Below, in pieces: positions 12,101 to 22,856 of a DNA stretch of 42,793 nt. The notes below the pieces were generated by a model. The model was not told where the DNA came from and ran no database searches. It saw nothing but the letters and a program-made list of their open reading frames with translations. Made by a program: the position numbers and the translations under genes. This DNA comes from Podila epigama (Eukaryota > Mortierellomycota > Mortierellomycetes > Mortierellales > Mortierellaceae), in assembly GCA_015679605.1 (NCBI GenBank), contig JAAAVE010000039.1:1-42793 (forward strand), read 5' to 3'. Every line of letters starts with the position of its first letter. The first letter of the stretch is position 1.

Positions 12101-14329
12101 GACGCGCCTGCATACTGTGCGGGTCGAGGGAAACAGACCTCCGCAAGACCGAATTACGCTTGCCACGACGAGGACTGGTGGAGGGAGAGTTTCTGCCAAC
12201 GACAAACGTCTTGTTGACATTGGTGGATGAGCGATGTACTGACGCCGAGGGTGGGGAGTTAGTGTCCGAGTCGCGATAGCTGCTTGAGAGGTCTTGTTGA
12301 GAGTGTGCGCGTTGAAGGCTATTAGATGGGTGCCCTCCCAAGAGGTATTGCTGGTCTTGCATTGGATGGACGCGATGGGTCGGCAGCTTGGAGGAATCAC
12401 GAAAGGAGCTTGGCGAAGGATTATTGAGTGTGTTTGATCCCCTGGATGATGATGAACTGCCGTTGCTGCTGGAGCTATTAAATCTGTTCACGCCTCCCTT
12501 GTCGCTGGAGCGCGTCTCGTGTGTCAAAGATGGCGGATCGTCAGCCTGCTGAAGATCTGCAATCTTGGTAAAATCCCATCCGAGCCCATCAGCAAAATCA
12601 GGGATAATGCTGGCAGCGTGGAAGTCTTCTGGTTCGGACCCGTAGCCATCCATGGACGCCGTAGAGTCGACTGGGAGCATTTGAAGACTTTCGATACCGG
12701 CAGATGAGCGCCTGCGATCTAATTCGGCCGGCCGAAGAGATCGAGAATGTCTGGATGTGTGGCGTAGGCGTCCAAGATGGGATTGATCCCGCATCAGTTC
12801 CTCATACTCCAAATGGTCATCTCCGTAAGGAGCCGGTGAGATGGGTCGAGATAGAGACGAGTTTGATTTGGCGAGGGAGTGGGATCGAGAGAGGGTTGAA
12901 CCGTTGATGCTACCAGATTGTTGAGAGAGGGGTGATGCTGAGCGAGGGGTAAGGATCTGGTCAAAGTATCCATTAGGTGCGCGACCATATCCGCTGGGGG
13001 TCATGGCAGAGGGCCAGCCAGAGGAAGAGGCGCTGGAGGGGACTGAGATATTGGGCATTGCGCCGTCCTCGTTGCTCCGTTGGCGCGCACTCTTGACGAC
13101 ACGTGTGATATTGTCGACATAACGATTCTCATCAACTTCGTCTTCTAACTCTATCTTTGCAAGGTCGTGGGTACGCTTGATGCGAAGGAATGCCCGGAGG
13201 AGGTCCTCGCATGCAGCTCCCCAAATGTTACGTTGTTGGAGTGAGGCGTCAAAAGTTGTGAACTCTCTCTCTGGCTCGGCCATGATGCTGAGGGAGATGG
13301 CCTTTGCGACAGCGACCAGGTTCATATTGTTGAGATGCTCGAGGAGGGTGATGTCGGCGCAGAGTGAGAAGAGGTCGAGGAGGATGGCACGGTTGGTGGG
13401 AGGTAGGTCATTAACAAATCTGCTAAAGCTTTTATCTATTGGTAAACATATGAGTATTTTGTAAAAGTGTACAAGTTGTTGATTAGAAGGTGGGCTGGAA
13501 TCTGAGGTAAAAGAAAAAAGGATTGACAGACACGGATGAGGAACCGTGTTATTTACCTTGGTCAAGATATAGTGTTTGATAGTCAGCGTAAGTGACAAGG
13601 GTTTCTTCAGAGTATCGGATGGCCCACTTCATTGCATGGGCGACGAGGTGAATGTCGACTTGGCGCAGTGCAGAGAGTTCGGTGTTGGCGTCGTCGTCGA
13701 GGATGATCCGGATTGTGTCCAAGACTACGCGCTGGCTTTGAGCCATCTGAACCTGTCGGAGGATGTTCTTTGTAGTGAGACCTATTAGAGAGCATCGATA
13801 TACAAATGTCGAGATGGAGATGGAGATGGGTGCGGAAGGTGGAAAGGTGGAAAGCGGAAGGTGAACATGAAAAGGGCAAAACGCGCCAAAGGGATAATTC
13901 GTGATGAGTGAGTGAGTAACGTGCCTTGCTTCTTTTGTTGCCACCAATAAAAATTATGACTAGAGGGGATAGAGCATAGCATTGCATTGCATCCTTTTCT
14001 TTTTTTTTTTTCATACCTCGCAAGCGAATCTCTTTGACGCATCGCTTAACAATCACCAGAGTCATCTCCATCGTCAGGTCACCATAGTTGTCCTGGTGAC
14101 CTGCGCCGTTCGGACCTTTCTTATGTTGACTTTTTGACCGACGCAAGTTGCCATGGCTTGACGACCGGAGGAGACTCCCCCGCCTTGAAAGGAGAGATGG
14201 GGCAGAACCATCAGGTGTGCCAGCACTGGAGAGACCACTAGCTCCAGTCAGGATGCTGATGCCACTGGACACTGCCAAATTGCTCCCGCCATTGCCTTTG
14301 AATTGCTCTCGTAGATTCCTTATGGACAT
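9198..14329 (-). CDS. RhoGAP-domain protein with very long disordered region
   Basis: Exons 14329-14017, 13781-13557 and 13435-9198 (phases 1, 1) give about 1,591 residues. Residues about 75-250 resemble a RhoGAP fold: VKRCVKEIRLRGLTTKNILR (the position of the GIFR arginine finger), VDIHLVAHAMKWAIRYSEETL (compare DVHLVASLLKLWLRELPEPL), and DLPPTNRAILLDLF followed by LNNMNLVAVAKAIS. The rest is mainly disordered: Ser/Pro-rich, with a poly-Gln block near 11400-11450, many SPxR-like basic-Ser sites, a YREYRFSTATLLKDGKLYYQ island, and a folded-looking C-terminus around EESLDEVFPWMTVEH and ESGWVMLEPVQDGAVGWVKI. RhoGAPs switch off Rho/Cdc42 GTPases in polarity and wall growth. Whether the GAP is active is unclear because the arginine region is divergent. 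I cannot assign an orthologue. Confidence 0.83.
11400..11455 (-). repeat. CAG/CAA poly-glutamine tract in RhoGAP protein
   Basis: A run of CTG/TTG triplets on the plus strand encodes a Gln/Leu block (QLQQLQQLQ and longer Q runs) in the disordered middle of the RhoGAP protein. This is a typical length-variable tract. Confidence 0.85.
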
Positions 14330-15043
14330 TTGTTGTAGATTTCAGCTCTTTACCCCGAGCGAGTTGTGCAGTTGGGAATTAAATTAAAATTCAGGTAATG
14401 CAGTTGTTCGAATGAATGAATGAATGAATAAAAATGAGTGAATGAGGAACAAGAGTGAGGGCGAATATGGTTGAGAGTTGGGTTATGGAGGTGGTATTGG
14501 GAATGGGTCGAGAGGGACCAAAGGAGCGGAAATGGTGAAGAAAAGGCGCTTTTTCGGGTATTTGTAAAGGAGTTGAGTGAGCTTTGTCCTGTGGGATTAG
14601 GAAAGGTAGAGTTGGTTTCGTTTTTTTTTTTTTTGGTTTGTCAGTCGGGGGTCAAGATAGGAAGAATAGGTCAGAATCAGGTCAAGGTCAGGGACAGGCA
14701 GCGTGAGGGTGTTTTGGTGAGCAAAAAAAAAGAATGGACGAAGGGGGAATGAAAGTGTTTGAAGAGGAGAACGGTAGTTTGGACGGTAGATTTTGGTGTG
14801 TTTTGGGTGGGGTGCGGAGGTGTTGTAGAGGATGGTGTGTGTGTGATAGAGAGAGTGTGAGAGAGAAAGAGAGTGACAGAAAGAAAGAAAGAAGAAGAAG
14901 AAGAAAGACAAGAAGAATGAAAAGTAGATAAATAGAGAGCATTGGTAGAAAGGTGACATGCAAGGTTAAAAAAAAGAAATGAAAAATACAGGGTAACCGT
15001 TAAGTATAGCCAGCATGAGACCCATGGACAAGCATAATACAAT

Positions 15044-15137
15044 TGGTGGTTTGCAAGGGTGGTTTGCATGGTGGTTTACGGGGTGGTTTGGTGGTTTGAT
15101 GGATGGATGGATGGATGGATGCATGGATGAATGAATA
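15044..15137. repeat. GGTGGTTTG and GGAT tandem repeats
   Basis: Five to six imperfect GGTGGTTTG/GGTGGTTTA copies run directly into an array of ATGG units (about 15098-15137), which then decays to GAATGAAT. Two adjoining simple arrays that merge this way suggest slippage growth. Confidence 0.85.
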
Positions 15138-15540
15138 GGGATAGGGGTAAGGATGGGGGGAATATTTCGTGTATGCATATTAAATGGGTCACAATAATTG
15201 CAAAAAAAATAAAAAATAAAAAAGAGCCATGGTGGAGGAGAGTTTTGAATGGCAGCAAGGTGTGATACAGTGTTCGAGTGAGCCGAAGAAAGAAAGACAA
15301 GAAAGAAAAGAAGGTTAAAAGATTAAAAAGAGCCATGCCCACATATCCAATTTTGTTCAAGAAGGGTATCAAGGGTATCGATTGCATCGTATGAATGCAA
15401 CATGGGAACATGTGTATGTGAAATGTAATGTGTGTAATGTTGTGCATGGTAGGACAGAGGCATGCACAGGGTCGATCGAGGAGGAGATCAATGTTTGTTA
15501 GTCGTTTGTAGTCCGTGGAATGGGGTATGGAATAGTAAGT

Positions 15541-15860
15541 TTGGGTTAGTGGGTTAGTTGGTAAGTGGGTTAGTAGGTCAATGGGTTAGTAGGTCAATGG
15601 GTTAGTTGGTAAGTTGGTTAGTAGGTTAGTTGGCCAGTACGGCGAGCGTGTCAGCAAGTTGGTTAGTACGAGCATGGTTAGTATGTTCATGGGTTAGTAG
15701 CATGGAGTAGAGTGCGTTAGTTGGTTCGTATGTCATTATGTGCCCATTGAATAAAAGACGCGTGTTAGTAGGAAGCAGAAATGAACGTTAGTGGACAGCA
15801 GAGATCAACGTTAGTAGACATCAAGGATATTCATTAGTAGGCAACGTTAGTAAGGAAGTA
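15541..15860. repeat. degenerate GGGTTAGT / GTTAGTNGG minisatellite
   Basis: About ten close copies of GGTTAGT, half of them preceded by an extra G, alternate with TGGTAAGT and AGGTCAATG spacers up to about 15720. Sparser ACGTTAGTNG copies follow to about 15855. The core resembles a shuffled TTAGGG telomere unit but is never a perfect (TTAGGG)n run. Confidence 0.85.
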
Positions 15861-18800
15861 TTGAAAAAGACAAATGAAGAGAGTGGGAGGGGGAAGAAGA
15901 GCGAGAGAAGAATGTTAGTAAAGAGGAGGAGACATTGGTTGATGGTGGTGAAACGGTGTAGATGATAGTGAAACAGTGTCAGAGACAGTGGAGTGTGAAT
16001 GAATGAATGAATGTTGTGTACGATGTGTATGTGAATGTTGTGAATGAATGTGTGTGTGTGAGTGTACTGTTATCCATGGGTTCATGTGTGTTTTGTGTGC
16101 AATGTGCAAATGTGAATGAATGTGTGGATTTTTGGTGATCGGTGACTAGAGACAACACCCCTGTAGGTGGTAGGTAGGGTAGAACAAGATGGAGTAAGGT
16201 GGACACTGAGGGTGGGATTAGGTTGTATGTCTTGTTGGATTCATAGCTCACCCACATCAGGTTCAGCAAGAACAGCTAGGGAGGTAGTGCACTAGATTGA
16301 GATGAGGCATGGATGTGTATGTTTGAATGTGTGTATGTGTGTGTGTGTGTGGGTGGGTGTATGTCTGATGGATGGGCGCGGTGAGTGAGAGGATGAGAAT
16401 GAGGGTGGTGGGGCGGGAAAGGTGTGTGATTAAGAGAGTGAGAGTTTAGAAAGAGAAAAAGGTGTGCAAGTACATGGTTCAGGCGAACCAGAAAAAAAAA
16501 ATTCAACAGTGTGACAGTATCGTGAAAGGACAAAGCAACAACAACAACAATAATAACAACAACAAATGGTGATGAAAAGATGAAAATGAACAATGGTACC
16601 TCATTCACAGGCACCAGTGTCTTACAAAGGACAATAGGCAACATGAACATCAACAGGCGAGATGGAGATGATGACGATGAATAAGAAGAAAAACAAACAC
16701 ACATACGTACATATAAAAAAAAAAAAAAGACGGGTGAGGTGAAGGAACCAGAAAAAAGGAGAGGTCGGCTTCAAAGCGCACTTTCTTGAATGGGATGTAG
16801 GATAGTTCCAGGCTGTTGATGCCATGTACGATGCATGCGACATGCCAATTCAAGGATCAAAAAAAAAAAAGTAACAATCCAATGTCTTTTTGCCTGGCCG
16901 ACCAAACATGGACAACCTCCTTGCATTTTCCCCAACGAACACCGTGCGCTAGGAATGAATGCACACATACACAACAACTGTCAGACTGCAGAGTGCCGGG
17001 CAGGGGATAAAAAGTGCATGTCTGTGCATTGTCTGCATGTAGACCCAAGGTTGTCCTGACGAATGGAAAATGTCGACGTCTGTGTGTGCGACCACCCCAG
17101 GAATGTGTGAACGACTCTTTGCACAATCTTGATCATCCCTCTCGCATCTTGTCCCCGTGTTGTCTTGCGTCGTGTTGCTGTGCAGCTGGCCAATAGATGC
17201 AATAGGAAAAAAAAAAGATGGTTGCCTGTGCATGGAACGAATCGCACAATACTCATGTACGCACAGGCACTCTCGTAGGCACATGAATTCAAGCACGCAC
17301 GCGCTGAAATTTGACCTCATATTGAGATCGGCAAGTTGCAGTCAAATCAACAGCAACAACAACAAAAGGTAATGGACTCTATTCGAACAAGAGAAAATGG
17401 GTCCCAGGAGAATTGAGAGCAAAGTATGAGCAAAGAAGAATAAAGGGAGAGAAGCGACTGCTGTTGCCTATAGCCCTTTTGGCCCTTTCTCAAGTCACAA
17501 ATCGCAAAATCACAGACAGATGGAGATAATAATTAGAGAATTAATATCGATTGAAGAAGGAGACAGGATATGAAATGAGGTGAGAGCGGGGGCAGCAACA
17601 ATCAATAACACCACAGCTGGTGAGAGTGTAAAGTCTAGAATAATAATAGGAGACGTTATCTGAGCAAAGAATGGTGGCACATGCTTTCACAGCTGCAGCT
17701 GCAGTCACGGACAGATGGATGGGCTTCTTCAAGGAGACAAGTGCAGGCCAACCCTTGCGCACCGTGGCTGACGCGAGCAGGCTCGATCAAAACGGCATGG
17801 TCGCACACAACAGGACAGGACATGGCACAACATGACAAGGCAGGACCGACAATCGATATAACTATACTCTAACAATGACCAGTCAACGTCGAGGAGGTAC
17901 AAAGGTACCTTTTGGCCAAAGTGTAACGTCAACTGCAATTCGCAACAATAACAATTGGTGTTGCTTGGTGTCTGTAGTTTGCTTGAAGCCCTTTGATTTG
18001 CCTATCCAGAGGCTGCACCCGCTGTCAACCGTGAATTTTCAAGGTCCTGTCCGGCGTAGTGCTCTCGGATGAACAACCGCCAGCTCAGGTCTCATTACTT
18101 CGACATTCTACCTTTTTCTATATACGCGTAAGTACTGCCAACCCGGGTTGCTGTTGAGCATTTCTGACTACTTCAGTTCATATTTATCATGCCGTTTCTC
18201 CATACCATAATTCTCCTCGCCTTATCCAATTCTTTGCATGTCCTTCCTCGACTTTTTCACGTTTACACTTTGAACAGCTCAACATTCCACCATTTATCCT
18301 GGTACCCATTATCACCGAACTGTTCTACCTCTAACCTCCAGTATTTGAACAGACAAGTTGGTTTTTCTACGCCCCATTCACATGTAGAGAATCAGCACTG
18401 GTAGTACAGGTAAGTGATAAGTGACGCCATCTGTCATTTGTCATTTAAGCTGTGGCAATCAGCGTTCTCACCAACGACCATGTCACAGTAGCGCCCATTA
18501 GCTGCATGCATATTATACATAGCAAAGTTGGCAGGCATCCTTTCAAAGATTTGACAGTTATTGATTGGTCCTGAACTGGGCGTGTTTCTATCCAGTTGCC
18601 ACTCAACTTTATGGCAAGTCCATGGTGAATTAAGGAACTCCGCTCTTTCATGTACTCTTGGAAATGCTCCTTGTGAATGGCATAGTAAAGTAAAAGAGCT
18701 CAACGGCGAACCTATTAGGCATCGATTGCCACGCCATTCATAGTTCACGCAGTACTACAAGCACTGCGTTAACATTCTTTTATGAGAACCGACAATGAAA

Positions 18801-19424
18801 CCTTCTTCTGTTTGTTTTGGTGAGCATTCTCCTCTTCTTGCAGATTTTCACATCTCTGCTGAGTGCTGAGTCTAGGTTCACCTTGTGCATTCCTGACTGG
18901 TTTGTGTTTGTACACCCAATACGCCAAACGTGCTTGGGCGAAAACATTCCTCTGTTCACATTATTGTGCAGTCCAGCATACAATCATCATGTGTGCAGCA
19001 TGACACACCCTCTTCGCCACTGATATTCGAACGCACATTCACAAGAGGACACAAACATTCGATTTTGCCCATTGGTCAAACGAAACGGCATCCTTTCTCA
19101 AATGTGGGCTGTACTGTACGTAGTGCGCAACCAGACTGGAAGATGAGGGTTTTTTGCGAGATGAGCCCGCCATATTTAAGGTTGTGCTGAACCCACTGGT
19201 GGCAAAAATGAAGAGAAGAAAACGAACCGACAAAAAACAAATAAAGCCAGATTCTTCCTGGCGTTTTTCACTTTTTTTTTCTCCAAATCATCACCACTCT
19301 TGCTTCCTCTGTTCTGCCCACTCACTTCACGACCATCCTCTTCTCCCAACAGCAAAGACATTCGCAACAATCGACGCAGGAAACACATTCATACCCGACT
19401 CCATCTTTTCTTTCACCATTCAAC

Positions 19425-20333
19425 ATGGCATTCACAGGACAGAGCAGTGCTCTAAAGCTCAGCTTTATCATGGACTTTGTGCTGGTCCTTCTAGGCTTGA
19501 TTATCGTCGGATCACTCAGCATACACGCCACGCAATCGTGAGTATCGCTCATTTTTGGCGCAACGTGGCTCAACTAGGGAGTGTATAAGGCACATAATAG
19601 ATTGACCCAGAAAGTCCTCGTTTCAATAGGGTCGAAGGACATGATGATATCTGTCTCCTCTTTATCGATAGAGAAAACCAAACACTCCAGCCCTCGTCCT
19701 GCACATTTTCTAGCATTTCCAGGTATATTGTCTGTCCGTCACTGCATACTCGAAATCGGACGATTGTTTTTTTTGACCTGATTGCCTAATGGTATCCCAA
19801 TTTTTATTTCCTAGTGGTATCGTCACGCTTGCAGCCATTGTTCTTTCTTTCATGGACTACATCACATGGAAGCGCTCCGAGAACTATAAGGGCAAGCGCG
19901 CATCGGTCGCCGTAAGTCATTGTGATTAGTTCTATGGCAAATGATAAAAACATACGCAAGAGATGATTGCGTGTCTGTGCTAATGTCTTCTCTCTTTTTT
20001 CACCTAAATAGGCGTTGATCCTGGCACCAATTATGACTTTGTTATCTTTTTGCATTGCCATTGTAGTTGTACTTGGACTACGCTCGTCGTGCGACGGAAG
20101 CTGCAAGAACAGTAAGGCTCTTTTGTATGAATTGACCATGGTAGTATCATATTCATTGCCTGTCGCTCACCTTCCACAACACCTTTTTTTTGATAGATTT
20201 AAGGAGCTCCACTCTCAATGGCCTTTACACTGGCATCAGCTGTGCTGGCCTTTCAGGACTTTTCTTTGCACTGTATGGCATGAGTGAATATGTGCAATAT
20301 CGCCGCCGACACATCAACGGTGACAAGTGGTAG
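19425..20333 (+). CDS. small four-transmembrane (MARVEL-like) membrane protein
   Basis: This gene has no long single ORF and has to be assembled from four exons: 19425-19537, 19815-19911, 20012-20111 and 20197-20333 (phases 2, 0, 1). All introns are GT-AG with good GTGAGT, GTAAGT and GTAAGG donors. The product is 148 residues with four hydrophobic helices: FIMDFVLVLLGLIIVGSL, GIVTLAAIVLSFMDYI, ALILAPIMTLLSFCIAIVVV, and the segment ending GLSGLFFALYGM. A short loop holds a CDGSC cysteine pair between TM3 and TM4, and the C-terminus is basic (YRRRHINGDKW). Size and layout suggest a MARVEL/tetraspan-type protein of the plasma membrane or secretory path, but I see no diagnostic motif. The ATG context (CAACATGGC) is good. 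Reality as a gene is likely because phases and hydrophobic pattern agree across all junctions; function is unknown. Confidence 0.78.
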
Positions 20334-21080
20334 TTCAGGCGAGTCCTCGTTATCAGAGAAGTCGCTTTAGGAAAATCAACAATGTAGTCATATTTTTAAT
20401 CTATTAATTTTACCAAATCCACACAAGGTTTGCACGAGTATGGTGTCGCATATTGTTTTGCTCCTAGACAATGGTGTGTAGTCTTTCAATTGTGCGTTCC
20501 TTGAGATAATGGTGTTAGTGACAGCAACTTCATACAACCTATCAGCACCGCGTCGTCTCAGGGTCGTATACCTATTGTGTATGAGTTCCAATTGCAGTCA
20601 GAATGTGATACGTCAATATGTCAAACTCGCAGCGACAGGGCCCGCTTTGCTTGTTCCTGACACCTCTGCTGGTTCCCATGATTGTTGTAGGATGTGGCAC
20701 AAGTTTTGTATTGCTCCGTCTACTCTTCTTGCTATCCTTGCAATGGAAATCATTCTCAATGAAGGCAGCCTTGACTAAGAGACCCTGTAACACTTGCGAC
20801 AGCATTATGGACACTCTTGTTTATTGCCGCCGTCTTGGCCTTTGATATGCATATGTACTCTGTGAAGTCGTATTTCCTGAAGGCAAACGCTGCCACGTTG
20901 ATTTTCATGACATGAATAAGGATTTCTATGGTGTTACCAGGCAGACTACCAAAATGTAGTCTTGAAAACGCAGTCACTATTTTTTTTTTTCTTTTTTCTT
21001 TTTTTTTTTGTTTGCATTCAAAAGTAAAAAAGACCACACCTACTTTTCACACTCACACACAAACACACAATCACAACAAC
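20334..21080. other. intergenic between four-TM gene and NOP13
   Basis: No gene supported. A 75-residue reading at 20618-20845 has hydrophobic stretches but no family features and no good start context. A T-rich tract at about 20980-21010 lies close upstream of the NOP13 start and probably belongs to its promoter or leader. Confidence 0.65.
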
Positions 21081-22717
21081 ATGGATGCCAGTGACGAACC
21101 TTATGACTTCCTGACTTGGCACAGCAATGTGCCAGTGTTGAAGGATGAAAAAAAGGAGAAAAAGAAGGAGGTACAATGCCAAACAGTCATGTGTCATGCC
21201 CAACCCCATTCCATCAGAGACATCTCAACATGAGCAGTGGATAGCCTCCCCATGAAATGCAACACGAATAACTGACCTAAATACTGTACTATCATTTTTT
21301 TTTTTTGCGCACCTTTTTTTAGAAAAAAGAAAAGAAGGAACAAGAAAAGTTAAAAAGCGCACTGAAAAAGAAAAAGTCAAGCAAGAAATCGACAAGCGAT
21401 TCTGAGGCTAGTGATAGTGACGAGGATCAGGAGAAATCAAAATCGAAAAAGACACTCAAGAAAACGAAGGCTGTCAAGAAACAAGTAGAAAAAGAAGACT
21501 CTTCATCATCGTCCTCCTCATCGGATTCATCTTCGTCTGAAGATTCGGACGACCCCAACACCCAGCCTCCACCAAAGTCCAAAAAGAAAAAGAACAGGAA
21601 GAAAAAGACAAAGAAGGCAGGTCTGGATGCCAGTGACGATGAGGATGCAGCAGCACCAGAGAATGACGATGGCGAGACAGAAGGCGCGTCGAAAAAGAAG
21701 AAGAAGGAAAAGAAGGAGGGCCCAGGACGCAAAGGCGAATTTGGTATCTGGATCGGTAACATGTCCTTCCTTACCACGGAAAAGGCCTTGCGCCACTTTT
21801 TCCGTGATGTTGGCGCCGAGATTACTCGTGTCAACATGCCTAGCGGATCGGGATACAACAAGAAGGGCAACAAAGGATTCGCCTACGTTGACTTTTCGTC
21901 AGCAGAAGGACAAGTGAATGCCATCGCACTCTCGGAACAGGAACTGGAAGGACGCAAGGTCTTGATCAAGTCGAGCAAATCATTTGACGGTCGCCCCATC
22001 GTCTCCAAGACATCTGTACATGACAAGGCAGCTAAACAGAAGCATGCTGTCTCACCGACTCTGTTCGTTGGCAACCTGTCCTTCCAGACCACACGTGAAA
22101 GTTTGCAAGGCCTCTTTGGGGATTGTGGTGAGATTCGTAAGGTGCGTCTGGCCACCTTTGAAGATTCTGGAAAGTGCAAAGGGTAAGTGAAGCGAAAGGC
22201 TAGGATCATTATTCATTCCCATTTTTGAGCTTGATGACTGCTTTTTCTCATTCTCTCTCTCATACGGACTTTCTCTCTCTTTCTCTTTTGTAGCTTTGCG
22301 TACATTGATTATATGGCACCAGAGTCAGCGACAGCAGCTTTGACCGATCCAAAGAAGCACTTTTTGGACGGCCGTAGACTGAACGTGGAATATGCTTCAG
22401 CAGAGGCGACCTTGAAGGGTAACCCCCGGGAGTACAGGAAACGCAAACGCGAGGAAGCCGATGCTGAGGCCATTGCCCGTGGTGAGGTACCTCCATCACA
22501 AAAGGAACAGGCCGAAGAGGAAGCGGCTGCTGCCGCTGCAGAAGAGGAGCGTCGTCAATTCAATGCGGAGCAAAAGGCCAAGCGTCAACGTAGACAACCA
22601 GGAGAGGCGCCTGCCAAGAAATTGCAGGGTCATCAACGTCCAGGTTTCGCTCTTGCCAACGCCCAGAGAGCGTCTCAGGGTATTACCGAGTTTAAAGGCA
22701 GCAAGGTCACATTTTAA
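21081..22717 (+). CDS. NOP13: nucleolar RNA-binding protein NOP13 (two RRMs)
   Basis: Exons 21081-21170, 21323-22182 and 22294-22717 (phases 0, 2) give 457 residues. The N-terminal third is Lys-rich and Ser/Asp/Glu-rich, typical of nucleolar proteins. RRM1 begins at FGIWIGNMSF (RNP2) with RNP1 KGFAYVDF. A linker holds LIKSSKSFDGRP. RRM2 has TLFVGNLSF and, across intron 2, KGFAYIDY. The segment RLATFEDSGKCKGFAYIDY closely matches what I know of yeast Nop13, a nucleolar and nucleoplasmic protein found with pre-ribosomal particles and poly(A)-binding fractions. The tail is basic and Ala/Glu-rich (KRQRRQPGEAPAKK). The gene ends 139 bp from the converging quinone oxidoreductase stop. The family call is strong; the precise role is known only from yeast. 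Confidence 0.9.
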
Positions 22718-22856
22718 ACAGGGTTTTGTTTTTTGTTTGTTTGTTATCAAGACCATGGCGTCATTACACATAGAAACGACCTCATAATATACATTTAGCA
22801 AACACATTCAAGTATCGGGTTTATTTATTTTGCGTTGGTTTTTTTTTTTGTGTGGT

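Larger units (their letters stand above)
14330..19424. other. 5-kb gene-poor region with many simple repeats
   Basis: I find no supportable gene. Single-frame ORFs are short, low in complexity and without family motifs. The left part (14.4-16.7 kb) is purine/G-rich on the plus strand and packed with simple repeats: GAAT, GGAT, GGTGGTTTG, GGGTTAGT, TGTG and poly-A runs. On the minus strand it is a pyrimidine-rich sequence upstream of the RhoGAP gene. The right part (16.8-19.4 kb) is ordinary-composition DNA leading to the four-TM gene. It could hold long leaders with introns, a non-coding RNA or decayed DNA. Confidence 0.7.

Noticed and set aside
18189-18404. 71-residue plus-strand ORF (MPFLHTIILL...)
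   Set aside because: No family features or recognisable coding signal, and random frames of this size are frequent here.
19630-19790. C/D-box snoRNA in the first intron of the four-TM gene (ATGATGA and CTGA)
   Set aside because: Boxes are about 140 nt apart, the flanks do not form a terminal stem, and no C'/D' boxes or guide match were seen.
20618-20845. 75-residue hydrophobic ORF after the four-TM gene
   Set aside because: No good start context, splice partner or conserved motif; probably 3' flank.
22183-22293. snoRNA in NOP13 intron 2 (TTGATGA motif)
   Set aside because: No D box follows in the remaining pyrimidine-rich sequence.
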